A stretch of DNA of 20,809 nucleotides from the NCBI GenBank assembly GCA_947174295.1, contig CAMWIG010000014.1, positions 1 to 20,809 of the forward strand, in the 5' to 3' direction. Shown here piece after piece: positions 6,657-14,200 of this stretch. The notes under the pieces are model-generated. The model searched no databases. It saw only the letters and a program-made list of their open reading frames with translations, and was not told where the DNA came from. This DNA is from an uncultured Alistipes sp. GTDB taxonomy: Bacteria; Bacteroidota; Bacteroidia; Bacteroidales; Rikenellaceae. The position numbers and the translations under genes are program-made. Numbering within the stretch: the first letter of the stretch is position 1; every line of letters starts with the position of its first letter.

Positions 6657-7265
6657 ATGGGAAGATATATAGGACCAAAATCGAAAATCGCCCGCAAGTT
6701 CGGCGAGGCTATTTATGGTGCGGACAAAGTGCTTGAAAAGAGAAACTACCCTCCCGGACAGCACGGTCTGGCCCGCAAACGCAAGAAGGTTTCGGAGTAC
6801 GGAACCCAGCTTAGCGAGAAGCAGAAGGCAAAGGCTACTTACGGTCTGTTGGAGAAGCAGTTCTCGCGTACCTACGAGGAGGCTGCCCGCATGGGCGGCA
6901 TCACGGGTGAGAACCTGCTCAAACTCTTGGAGTGCCGTCTGGACAACGTAGTGTACCGTCTCGGTATCGCGCCCACCCGCGCCGCTGCCCGTCAGCTCGT
7001 TTCGCACCGCCACATCTGCGTCAACGGCGAAGTAGTCAACATTCCGTCGTACTCGCTTCGCATCGGCGACGTGGTGTCGGTTCGCGAGAAGTCTAAGTCT
7101 CTGGAAGTTATCACATCTTCACTCGCAGGCGCTGCCAAGAGCCGCTACTCGTGGCTCGAATGGGACAACGCTTCGATGAGCGGTAAGTTCATGCAGAAGC
7201 CCGAGCGCGAGGAGATCCCTGAGAACATTAAGGAGCAGCTTATCGTCGAGTTGTACTCCAAGTAG
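6657..7265 (+). CDS. rpsD: 30S ribosomal protein S4 (uS4), zinc-free type
   Basis: This is a 202-residue S4, a primary 16S rRNA binder that nucleates small-subunit assembly and contributes to accuracy. The N terminus is MGRYIGPKSKIARKFGE, followed by YPPGQHGLARKRKKVSEYG. The S4 RNA-binding domain is at about residues 95-150 (ECRLDNVVYRLG...HICVNGEVVNIPSY). The first 45 residues contain no cysteine, so this is the form lacking the N-terminal zinc knuckle. The terminal VELYSK is conserved. It occupies the usual place between rpsK and rpoA. Confidence 0.97.
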   Translation: MGRYIGPKSKIARKFGEAIYGADKVLEKRNYPPGQHGLARKRKKVSEYGTQLSEKQKAKATYGLLEKQFSRTYEEAARMGGITGENLLKLLECRLDNVVYRLGIAPTRAAARQLVSHRHICVNGEVVNIPSYSLRIGDVVSVREKSKSLEVITSSLAGAAKSRYSWLEWDNASMSGKFMQKPEREEIPENIKEQLIVELYSK

Positions 7266-7289
7266 TAATTAAACAACAAATTCAATATT

Positions 7290-8282
7290 ATGGCAATATT
7301 AGCATTTCAGAAACCTGAAAAGGTTATCATGCTCGAATCCACTTCGTCGTTCGGACGCTTCGAGTTCCGACCGTTGGAGCCCGGATTCGGTATGACCGTC
7401 GGCAACGCTCTGCGTCGCATCCTTCTCTCCTCGTTGGAGGGCTATGCGATTACGACCGTGAAGGTTGCCGGTGTCGATCATGAGTTTGCCGCAGTCCCCG
7501 GAGTGATGGAGGGAATGATTGATATCATCCTCAGCCTCAAACAGGTCCGTTTCATCCGCACCGTTGACAATCAGGACACCGAGAAGGTGTCGGTTAACGT
7601 TGCCGGCGTTACGGAGCTCACGGCGGGATATATCTCCAACTATCTCTCTTTCTTCAAGGTTCTGAATCCCGACCTCGTAATCTGCCACCTCGCCCCCGGC
7701 ACGAAGATGCAGCTGACCCTCACCATCGGCAAGGGTCGCGGCTATGTTCCCGCCGAGGAGAACACGCCGGCCGACTGCGAGTTCGGAACGCTCCCTATCG
7801 ACTCGATTCACACGCCGATCAAGAACGTCAAATACTCGATCGAGAACTATCGTGTCGAGCAGAAGACGGACTACGAAAAGTTGAATTTGGAGATTACTAC
7901 CGACGGTTCCATTCATCCTAAGGAGGCGCTCAAAGAGGCTGCCAAGATTCTCATTCAGCACTTCATGCTCTTCTCCGACGAGAAAATCACGCTCAACATG
8001 GAGGAGAACAACGGCACCGAGGAGTTCGATGAGGATGTACTGCACATGCGCCAGTTGTTGAAGACCAAGCTCTCGGATCAGGATTTGAGCGTTCGCGCGC
8101 TGAACTGCCTGAAAGCCGCAGACGTCGACACCGTCGGCGATTTGGTGAAGCTCAACCGCAACGACCTGTTGAAGTTCCGCAACTTCGGCAAGAAGTCGCT
8201 CACCGAGCTCGACGAGCTTCTGACTTCGCTCAACCTTAAATTCGGAATGGACGTATCTATCTACAAACTTGATAAAGACTAA
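7290..8282 (+). CDS. rpoA: DNA-directed RNA polymerase subunit alpha
   Basis: This is a 330-residue RpoA. The N-terminal dimerisation domain (about 1-230) has FRPLEPGFGMTVGNALRRIL near residues 26-45, the platform on which beta and beta' assemble. An acidic linker (ENNGTEEFDEDVL) leads to the C-terminal domain (about 250-330). There DLSVRALNCLKAADVDTVGDL carries the arginine equivalent to E. coli Arg265 (here about 268), used for upstream-element DNA and activator contacts, and RNFGKKSLTELDELL follows. Length and both domains are complete. Its stop is separated from rplQ by 2 bp. Confidence 0.97.
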   Translation: MAILAFQKPEKVIMLESTSSFGRFEFRPLEPGFGMTVGNALRRILLSSLEGYAITTVKVAGVDHEFAAVPGVMEGMIDIILSLKQVRFIRTVDNQDTEKVSVNVAGVTELTAGYISNYLSFFKVLNPDLVICHLAPGTKMQLTLTIGKGRGYVPAEENTPADCEFGTLPIDSIHTPIKNVKYSIENYRVEQKTDYEKLNLEITTDGSIHPKEALKEAAKILIQHFMLFSDEKITLNMEENNGTEEFDEDVLHMRQLLKTKLSDQDLSVRALNCLKAADVDTVGDLVKLNRNDLLKFRNFGKKSLTELDELLTSLNLKFGMDVSIYKLDKD

Positions 8283-8284
8283 TT

Positions 8285-8854
8285 ATGAGACACAATAAAA
8301 AATTCAATCACCTTGGCAGACAGGCGGGTCACCGCAAGGCGATGCTGTCGAACATGGCGTCGTCGCTGATTCTGCACAAGCGCATCGAGACTACGGTTGC
8401 AAAGGCTAAGGCTGTTCAGCAGTTCATCGAGCCCCTCGTAACGAAGTCCAAGGAGGATACTACCCACTCGCGTCGTGTAGTCTTCTCGTATTTGAAGCAG
8501 AAGGAGGCCGTGACGGAGCTGTTCCGCACCATCGCCCCCAAGATTGCGACCCGTCCGGGCGGCTACACCCGTATTTTGAAGACCGGTTTCCGTCTTGGCG
8601 ATGCTGCCGAGATGTGTATCATCGAGTTCGTAGACTTCAACGAGGCCTACACTCTGGGTACCGTGACCGCCGCTGCGGAGGCTAAGCCGAAGACCCGTCG
8701 TTCGCGCAAGAAGTCGACCGACGCCGTCGAGGATGCCACCGTCGTAGAGGAGAAGAAGGCCAAGAAGGCCGCAGCTCCCAAGGCACCGAAGGCTGCTGCG
8801 AAGACGGCTGCGCCTAAGGTTGCCAAGAAGACGAATGTCGGCAAGAAAATGTAA
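8285..8854 (+). CDS. rplQ: 50S ribosomal protein L17 (bL17) with long Lys/Ala tail
   Basis: L17 surrounds the outer rim of the polypeptide exit tunnel. The core (1 to about 125) is ordinary: MRHNKKFNHLGRQAGHRKAM, then RIETTVAKAKAVQQFIEPL, and the end of the core near FVDFNEAY (116-122). Residues from about 128 to 189 form a low-complexity tail of Ala, Lys, Pro and some acidic residues, adding about 60 residues to the family core. Tails of this kind are known in Bacteroidota L17 proteins, so I regard it as genuine. It is the last gene of the operon and is followed by a strong terminator. Confidence 0.96.
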   Translation: MRHNKKFNHLGRQAGHRKAMLSNMASSLILHKRIETTVAKAKAVQQFIEPLVTKSKEDTTHSRRVVFSYLKQKEAVTELFRTIAPKIATRPGGYTRILKTGFRLGDAAEMCIIEFVDFNEAYTLGTVTAAAEAKPKTRRSRKKSTDAVEDATVVEEKKAKKAAAPKAPKAAAKTAAPKVAKKTNVGKKM

Positions 8855-8894
8855 TCTTTTGGATTTTTAAGCGGATATTTCCGCACATCCTGAA

Positions 8895-8947
8895 CAAAAC
8901 CCGAATGGGACGTACTTCGCGGTACTGCCCGTCCGGGTTTTTTTATT
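8895..8947 (+). terminator. Intrinsic terminator of the ribosomal operon
   Basis: About 40 bp after rplQ, an outer stem AAAACCCG / CGGGTTTT and an inner stem GGG-AC-GTAC / GTAC-TG-CCC close on a TTCGCG loop and run straight into a T tract (8938-8944). This is a strong hairpin with a U-run in the + direction. Confidence 0.9.
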
Positions 8948-9578
8948 GCTATGCACGCAATTCTGCGGCTTGGAATCCGAAATATGCCGATTGTCGCTGT
9001 GCCGGTTTTGCCGGGTCGGCTCTCCCGAACGGGGAGGTACTCCCGGCGTATCGCCCGTCGGACAGGAACGCATGCGACGCGATGAGCTATTGCCGATTCG
9101 TCATCGGCAATCGTTCGAATAGGACGATGTCCGTACGCGGGTGTTGCGCCGGCCGTGTCGCTCGCCGGGCGTCCGATTCTTTCCGCCGTGCGCGGCAGGA
9201 TGCGGTGAAGAGCGATTTCGTTAAGCCGAGCGCAGCGTCGAACTTGTTCGGACACTGCCGAGGCGAGAAATCGAAGAATGAAATTCAACGATTTCGAGAG
9301 TAGGCCTTCGCGCCGCATCCGCAGATGCTGCCCGTGCTCGATTCCCTGCTTGCGCAAATCAGGGAGCGGGCGATTGTCGATGGGTAATTAAAACCTGTTC
9401 CGAACCGAACGAGGCGTCGGGCCGGAACTCTGCCGGTTCCCGTTCCGTCGGGCGGGATGCTTCGCCTGCGGCTCGGAGCGACGGTTTCGATTCGTCATAT
9501 TGAGCCTGAACGGAACATCTTGATGATGCCGGGCTCGATCGGAAATTCACAGTCGTTCGAATCGGTAGGGCCGGCAGT
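8948..9578. other. Intergenic stretch between convergent rplQ and mcrC
   Basis: I see no credible intact gene in these 631 bp. They contain a short perfect 8-bp hairpin (9089-9096 with 9104-9111), a small GC hairpin near 9021-9036, and dispersed repeat copy B (9213-9297). Immediately after the repeat, a 26-codon open stretch (9307-9384, stop at 9385) translates as a protein-like C terminus. A longer open frame at 8905-9303 starts inside the rplQ terminator and ends in the repeat, so it is unlikely to be a gene. No obvious terminator for mcrC was found here. Confidence 0.6.
9213..9297 (+). repeat. Dispersed intergenic repeat, copy B
   Basis: The core at 9256-9294 aligns without gaps to copy A in the rpsH-rplF gap (991-1029) with 35 of 39 identical bases. 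The left arm (TTTCGTTAAGCCGAGCGCA at 9216-9234) also resembles that of copy A. Both copies are in the same orientation as the ribosomal operon. No coding signal accompanies either copy. Confidence 0.75.
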
Positions 9579-10913
9579 TCAACTGTTCGTCGCTTGTCGT
9601 GCGGCGTCGATGCTTGCGAGAAAGCTCCGCTCGTTGGCGGACATGGTGTCGCGGAAGGCGGCGAAATCGGGGGCGTGCCGGGGTATGGCGAGTCCGATTT
9701 TACGAAGGATGCCGTCGGTCTCCTTTATGCGGTATTCGGCTTCGAAGTGCGTTTCGGGATGGGGGAACAGCAGCAGGCCGCGCGTGGAGCGGAAGCGGTA
9801 CATGTAAGTTATGGTCTTGTAGTAGATGCTCGTCGCCCGTTCGGAGCTCTCGGCATAGCTCTGCCTTTCGAGGGGGATGTACTTGGCATCGCCGACCGTC
9901 GCCGGCTCACGGCGGCTTATGAAGTCGGGATAGATGGGCTGGAAATTCTCGAACAGCAGGCGGCGGTGTCTGCCCGTTCGGTTCTCGGGGTGTATGAAGT
10001 CGCGGTTCAGGATAGTGTTAAGGTACTCCTCCCACAACCATGCGCCGTCGAAAAGAAGCCCGTAGATTCTGTCGTCGTGCCGGCCGAATGTCAGGCCTTC
10101 GTGATGCAGAATCTTCAAGCATATCGCCTGCAAAGGCCGGTATTCGGTGAAATAGGGGTGCGATACGGGCCGAAGGTTGGCGGCGATGACCTTGCGGCGG
10201 GCGCGCGGGTCATACGACGGCTGCGTCGCCGAGCGGAAGAGACTCACCGCGTCGCGCGTCGCGCTGTCGGAGGAGAGGATGCTCAGGCCGCCGGGACGTG
10301 ACGCGATGTGTTCGATGGTGTGGCGCACGAGCTGCGTGAGAATGTTGTCGTGGCTGTATTCGCGGGTGGTGCAGGCTATTCTGCCCGAAAACGGCATGTT
10401 GGTGCGCAGATGCCGTGCGACGTCTATCGTGCCGCGCACGCCGGCGTCGTTGTGCTCCGTGCGGCGGTAGGTCTTGTAGAGCCCCTGAGCGCAGGCGCGT
10501 TTCAGGTAGTGGGGGAGCATGCAGGGCAGAAAGTCCCATATGTTCTCCGGGCCGGAGGTGCGGTCGAAGTCGAAGATGTTGATTGCGAAGACGCGTTGCA
10601 GCATGTAGTGCAGGAAGTAGTCGTGGCTGTCGTCGCGTGCGAAGCGCGACGATATGGTCAGCTGCGTGGCGTTGCGGCCGACGAATCCCATGGTGTTGCG
10701 CGTAGTGAGAGAGTCGTCGCGCAGCGTGAATATCGGCGAATCGCCCGAGCCGTCGCGGCAGGCGTCGATCGAGTGCGGGAAGACCAGCAAGTCGGGGTTC
10801 TCGGCGCACAACGCCCGGACGGTGCGGTCGGCAATTGGCGCGAGGTCGGCCCTATGCTCCTCTGCGAGGGAGTATGCACCGCAATTGTTGTCAGTTGTTC
10901 GCAACGGCAGCAT
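9579..10913 (-). CDS. mcrC: McrC-family endonuclease subunit of a McrBC restriction system
   Basis: This 444-residue protein resembles McrC-family nucleases, the cleaving partner recruited and activated by the McrB GTPase motor. A PD-(D/E)XK nuclease core is readable near the C terminus: WLWEEYL with Glu295/Glu296, then YPDF with Asp330, then GDAKYI with Asp342 and Lys344. The N-terminal half has TMGFVGRNATQLTISSRF (74-91) and a HYMLQRVFAINIFDFD block typical of McrC relatives. Its ATG overlaps the last 23 bases of mcrB, implying translational coupling. No frameshift or lost catalytic residue is seen, so the enzyme appears intact. The substrate (5-methylcytosine, other modified bases, or another mark) cannot be deduced. 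Confidence 0.9.
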   Translation of the reverse strand: MLPLRTTDNNCGAYSLAEEHRADLAPIADRTVRALCAENPDLLVFPHSIDACRDGSGDSPIFTLRDDSLTTRNTMGFVGRNATQLTISSRFARDDSHDYFLHYMLQRVFAINIFDFDRTSGPENIWDFLPCMLPHYLKRACAQGLYKTYRRTEHNDAGVRGTIDVARHLRTNMPFSGRIACTTREYSHDNILTQLVRHTIEHIASRPGGLSILSSDSATRDAVSLFRSATQPSYDPRARRKVIAANLRPVSHPYFTEYRPLQAICLKILHHEGLTFGRHDDRIYGLLFDGAWLWEEYLNTILNRDFIHPENRTGRHRRLLFENFQPIYPDFISRREPATVGDAKYIPLERQSYAESSERATSIYYKTITYMYRFRSTRGLLLFPHPETHFEAEYRIKETDGILRKIGLAIPRHAPDFAAFRDTMSANERSFLASIDAARQATNS

Positions 10914-12768
10914 GGTAGACCTGCTCTATTTCCGTGAACTTGGTGTCGGCATCCTGCATGCCGCGAAGATACTCTCTCAGCAGCGGCGCGAGGCGATAGT
11001 TCCAAAGGGCCTCGTAGTCGGACTCTTCGCTGCCCTCGCGGTCGAGAAAGTAGGCGCCGCCGATGCAGTAGGAGGAGTTCAGTCCTTCGACCTTCGCAAT
11101 CGCATCGTTCAGAGCAGTCATGACCTTTCTTGTCTCGGGCGACAGATTCATGTTCTCGGCGCTCTCGGCGGCCGTAATCTCGTCCCACGTGAAGCGGCGG
11201 CGCATGGCGAAGTCGAAGCTCTCGACGCTGCGGTCGATGTCGTTCATCGTGCCGACGATGTAGACGTTCTCGGGAACGTAGAACTTCTCGCCGGTGTCGT
11301 GCATGTTCGAGTACTGGGTCTCGACGGCACCCTTGGGGCCGCGATAGCCGGGGTCGATGGAGAAGAAGAGCTCGCCGAAAATCCTGGATATCTCGCCGCG
11401 GTTGATCTCGTCGATGAGGAAGACGTATTTCTTCTCCACGACGGGCGTCGTGTCGGCCGTATCGGCATCGGCCGTGTTCTCGTACAAATAGTGCAGCGTC
11501 GCCCAATATGCCGATGAGTGGCAGCCGCCGATAACGGCCGTAACTTCGTTGTAGATGTTCTTGACGCTCTCCACGGCTTCGAGCGACGGAAACGCTGCGG
11601 CGAGTTTTCGGAGCCGCTCGCGCGAAACCAGATACACCTTGTCCGAACCTTTCGTTTTGAGGTTGATGTTCCCTTTGTCGGAGACGCTGTCCACCGCCAT
11701 GCTCGCAGTGCCTGATTTCAGCGGTATCTCGGCGATTGCTCCGTCCTGGATTCGGGCAATCAGACCGTCGTATGCCTTGTCGAACCTCCTTTCGGCCGAA
11801 ATCACCTCCTGGCTTTTGCGGCTGTCCGCCAGATTGGCCGCGGCCGCGGCGCAGAACTTCTTGAATACGCCGTCCCGGAGCTCGAAGCCGATGCTGCCGC
11901 CGTCGTCGGACTTCGCGGGGCGCAGGCCCTCGACGAAATCGGTGTAGTCGTAGGAGGGGTGGAACTGCACGAATGCGAACTGCCCGCTGCGGTCGAGCTC
12001 CTCGTCGGTCGCCGCGCCCGTCATCATGCGGGCTATCTGCTTGGCGAGGTAGGTCTTGCCCGTGCCGGGCGCGCCGGTGAATATCAGGTTGCGGACGTTT
12101 TCGAGAAGCTCCTTCTTTGCAGTGACGTATTCGTTCATATCATTCAGTCTTTTGTCGTATTCCTTGAAAAACTCCAACATCTGCCACGGGTAGGTGATTA
12201 TGTCCGTCGGGTCGTGCGGTTGCAGGACGCTCCGATAGAGTCTGGATATCCCGCAGCTGTTGCGGAACCAGTCGCCGCCCGTGTATCCGGGGATTTCGTC
12301 GGATGTATATCGGCCAAGTTTTTTGTACAGCTCCGACAGACTCGATTCCTCGACTACCGTACACAGCAGATTCGGTTGCAGCGACGCGACCAGACGGTGC
12401 GTGGCGGCCCGCATGTCGCGCTTGGTGTACTTGCGTATCGTATTTTTGATTTGCCGATAGACATTCCACTGCGGTTCGGTCTGATTTTCGGCCACGGTGC
12501 GGAGCAGCGGAGCCAATTCGTCCCAGTGCGCCAGTATCGCCTGCTTGTCGGCAGTCGAGAAATAGCCTTGTTGGAGGTTTGCGACGCAATGGTCTCTCGC
12601 CCGTTCGAAAAAGTTGTAGAATACCTCCTTGTCCCAATCCTCCCAGCGGGTCTTGGTCCGCGCCTCCTCGATGAATCGGGGGACGTATTTGCGATAGTCG
12701 TTCAGCCAAGACTCCCAGACTTCGATTTCGGAGCAGAGGCTCTTTAAAGATTTTCGGGGTGCGTGCAT
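10891..12768 (-). CDS. mcrB: McrB-like AAA+ GTPase subunit of a McrBC restriction system
   Basis: This is a 625-residue AAA+ protein. Walker A is GAPGTGKT (232-239), Walker B is VFLIDEINRG (449-458), and the McrB-specific signature TMNDIDRS (507-514) is followed by a RRRF arginine patch (523-526). McrB forms hexameric rings that bind modified DNA through the N-terminal domain and use GTP to translocate and stimulate McrC. The N-terminal region of about 220 residues is not one I recognise and would be the specificity domain. An insertion of roughly 130 residues (about 310-440) separates the first AAA+ strands from Walker B. E. coli McrB is about 460 residues, so this is a large member. The ATG at 12768 lies about 44 nt from the predicted transcription start. 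Confidence 0.92.
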   Translation of the reverse strand: MHAPRKSLKSLCSEIEVWESWLNDYRKYVPRFIEEARTKTRWEDWDKEVFYNFFERARDHCVANLQQGYFSTADKQAILAHWDELAPLLRTVAENQTEPQWNVYRQIKNTIRKYTKRDMRAATHRLVASLQPNLLCTVVEESSLSELYKKLGRYTSDEIPGYTGGDWFRNSCGISRLYRSVLQPHDPTDIITYPWQMLEFFKEYDKRLNDMNEYVTAKKELLENVRNLIFTGAPGTGKTYLAKQIARMMTGAATDEELDRSGQFAFVQFHPSYDYTDFVEGLRPAKSDDGGSIGFELRDGVFKKFCAAAAANLADSRKSQEVISAERRFDKAYDGLIARIQDGAIAEIPLKSGTASMAVDSVSDKGNINLKTKGSDKVYLVSRERLRKLAAAFPSLEAVESVKNIYNEVTAVIGGCHSSAYWATLHYLYENTADADTADTTPVVEKKYVFLIDEINRGEISRIFGELFFSIDPGYRGPKGAVETQYSNMHDTGEKFYVPENVYIVGTMNDIDRSVESFDFAMRRRFTWDEITAAESAENMNLSPETRKVMTALNDAIAKVEGLNSSYCIGGAYFLDREGSEESDYEALWNYRLAPLLREYLRGMQDADTKFTEIEQVYHAAVANN

Positions 12769-12817
12769 TTTATGGCAGAGAGTTTTAAAGGCGTATTGAT
12801 TATGTTCGGTCGTTATG

Positions 12818-12849
12818 CAAATATAATGAATTATGTTTGCAAATGCAAA
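12818..12849 (-). promoter_or_regulatory. Promoter of mcrBC
   Basis: On the - strand, TTTG (12849-12846) is followed after 20 bases by TATATTTG (12825-12818), again an exact Bacteroidota TAnnTTTG box. The predicted start, near 12812, leaves a leader of about 44 nt before the mcrB ATG. The region is distinctly A/T-rich compared with the genes on both sides. Confidence 0.7.
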
Positions 12850-12850
12850 T

Positions 12851-12885
12851 CGGCATTCGGATCCGTTGTCCGAATCCGAATGCCG
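12851..12885. promoter_or_regulatory. Perfect 12-bp inverted repeat abutting the mcrBC promoter
   Basis: CGGCATTCGGAT (12851-12862) and ATCCGAATGCCG (12874-12885) are perfect reverse complements separated by 11 bases. The repeat starts 2 bases upstream of the -33 element of the mcrB promoter. Neither side has a clean T tract, so a simple terminator is less likely than a protein-binding site. A terminator-like role cannot be excluded. Confidence 0.5.
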
Positions 12886-13034
12886 AAAAACAATGAGCGA
12901 TTATTTTTTCACAGTGATTGCGGCCGCATTGTCCCATGCAGTCCAAAGCGAACGGAGAATCGCACGCTGTTTTTTAGATTTTTCCCTCGCTCGGCTCGTT
13001 CGGAATGACATCGAAGCGTGCGGGTAAAACGCAC

Positions 13035-13070
13035 AAAAAAGCAATTATCAATTTTTCATTGATAATTGCT
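13035..13070 (-). terminator. Intrinsic terminator of corA
   Basis: GCAATTATCAAT (13041-13052) and ATTGATAATTGC (13058-13069) form a perfect 12-bp stem with a 5-base loop, about 20 bp beyond the corA stop. On the - strand it is followed by six T residues (complement of 13035-13040). Confidence 0.88.
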
Positions 13071-13089
13071 GATTGCGAAGCCCGCTGCG

Positions 13090-14073
13090 TTACATCCACT
13101 TCTTGTAGCGGAAGTACCATATGGTGACTCCCGAGAAGAGCAGCATCAGACCTATCGCGAAGATGTAGCCCGTGGGTATGACGAATCCGTTGGAGAGCGT
13201 CCAGTGCCAGTCGAGCTCGGGCATGTACTTGAAGTTCATGCCGTAGATGCTTGCTACGAGCGTCGCGGGCATGAAGATGACGGCGGCCACGGAGAAGATT
13301 TTCACAATCTCGTTCTGCTCGATGTTGATAAGTCCCAGCGCGGCGTCCTGAATATAGTCCAGACGCTGGAAACTGAAATCGGCATGATTGATAAGCGAGC
13401 TCACGTCCTTCAACATGAGTTGCAGGCGCGGGTAGATGTCGTTGGGGAAGCGCTCCGAACGCAGAATGCCCGAGAGCACGCGCTGGCGGTCGAAGATATT
13501 TTCGCGCAGAGTCATGGTGCTCTCCTGCAAGGCGTTGATGCGATGGATGATGGCCTTGTCGATGGTGTCCTCGGTGTTGATGTCGCGGCTCAGCGTGGAA
13601 ATCTGGCGTGCCACGAGCTCCACGAGGTCGGCGTCGAAGTCGATGCGCACCTCCAACAGCGAGATGAGGATGTGGTAGCCGGTCGAGTAGCTGCGGTAGT
13701 TCATTTGCAGACGCTTCTCGGCCTCGCGGAACGTGCGCATCTCGGAGTTGCGCACCGAGACGAGTACGCCCTCGTTGGAGATGATGAACGACACGGGTTC
13801 GACGAGGAACGTGTCGCCCGTCGGAACGAAGAAGTTGGAGTTGGAGACGATGGTGTTCTCGGTCTCGAAATACTTCGACGTGGACTCGATCTCCTCGACC
13901 TGCTGTTTGGTTTGGAGGCTTATCTCCATGAAGTTCTCGACCGCCTTCTGCTCCTTGATAGTGGGCGTGAGCATGTCGATCCACAGAATGTCGTCGTAGC
14001 CCAGGTCATCGAAGAGCTTCGTGTCGGCATTGCGGATGATTTTGTTGTATTGTTTGAGGTAAATCGTAATCAT
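13090..14073 (-). CDS. corA: CorA-family magnesium/divalent cation transporter
   Basis: This is an inner-membrane Mg2+ (or Co2+/Ni2+) channel of the CorA family, expected to be a homopentamer. With the ATG at 14073 the protein is 327 residues. A long cytosolic N-terminal domain (1 to about 255) leads to TM1 (about 258-276), the family-defining YGMNF motif (Gly-Met-Asn at 278-280) in the periplasmic loop, and TM2 (about 300-320). It ends in the basic tail FRYKKWM. An in-frame GTG at 14097 would add eight residues with no family resemblance, so I prefer the ATG, which starts MITIYLKQYN. It lies 127 bp after mqnA on the same strand without an obvious promoter between them, so the two may be co-transcribed. 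A strong terminator follows. Confidence 0.93.
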   Translation of the reverse strand: MITIYLKQYNKIIRNADTKLFDDLGYDDILWIDMLTPTIKEQKAVENFMEISLQTKQQVEEIESTSKYFETENTIVSNSNFFVPTGDTFLVEPVSFIISNEGVLVSVRNSEMRTFREAEKRLQMNYRSYSTGYHILISLLEVRIDFDADLVELVARQISTLSRDINTEDTIDKAIIHRINALQESTMTLRENIFDRQRVLSGILRSERFPNDIYPRLQLMLKDVSSLINHADFSFQRLDYIQDAALGLINIEQNEIVKIFSVAAVIFMPATLVASIYGMNFKYMPELDWHWTLSNGFVIPTGYIFAIGLMLLFSGVTIWYFRYKKWM

Positions 14074-14200
14074 AAAGCATAATCCCTTTTTATTCACGGA
14101 GCGGCCCGGTCTGTCGCAGGCGGGGCGGTTCCGCTACCCGTTCGTAATCGTCGATAGTGAATCGGGAAGGCCGGCGCAGCTTGTGATGCGCCTAACCTCT

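Noticed and set aside
8905..9303. 132-codon open frame after rplQ
   Set aside because: Starts within the intrinsic terminator and ends within dispersed repeat copy B; composition is not protein-like.
13066..14082. 338-codon open frame antisense to corA
   Set aside because: Sense strand has the full CorA sequence with the GMN motif; the antisense frame is a codon-bias shadow.
14074..14097. GTG start extending CorA by eight residues
   Set aside because: The ATG at 14073 begins the family-like sequence; the extra residues are not conserved-looking.
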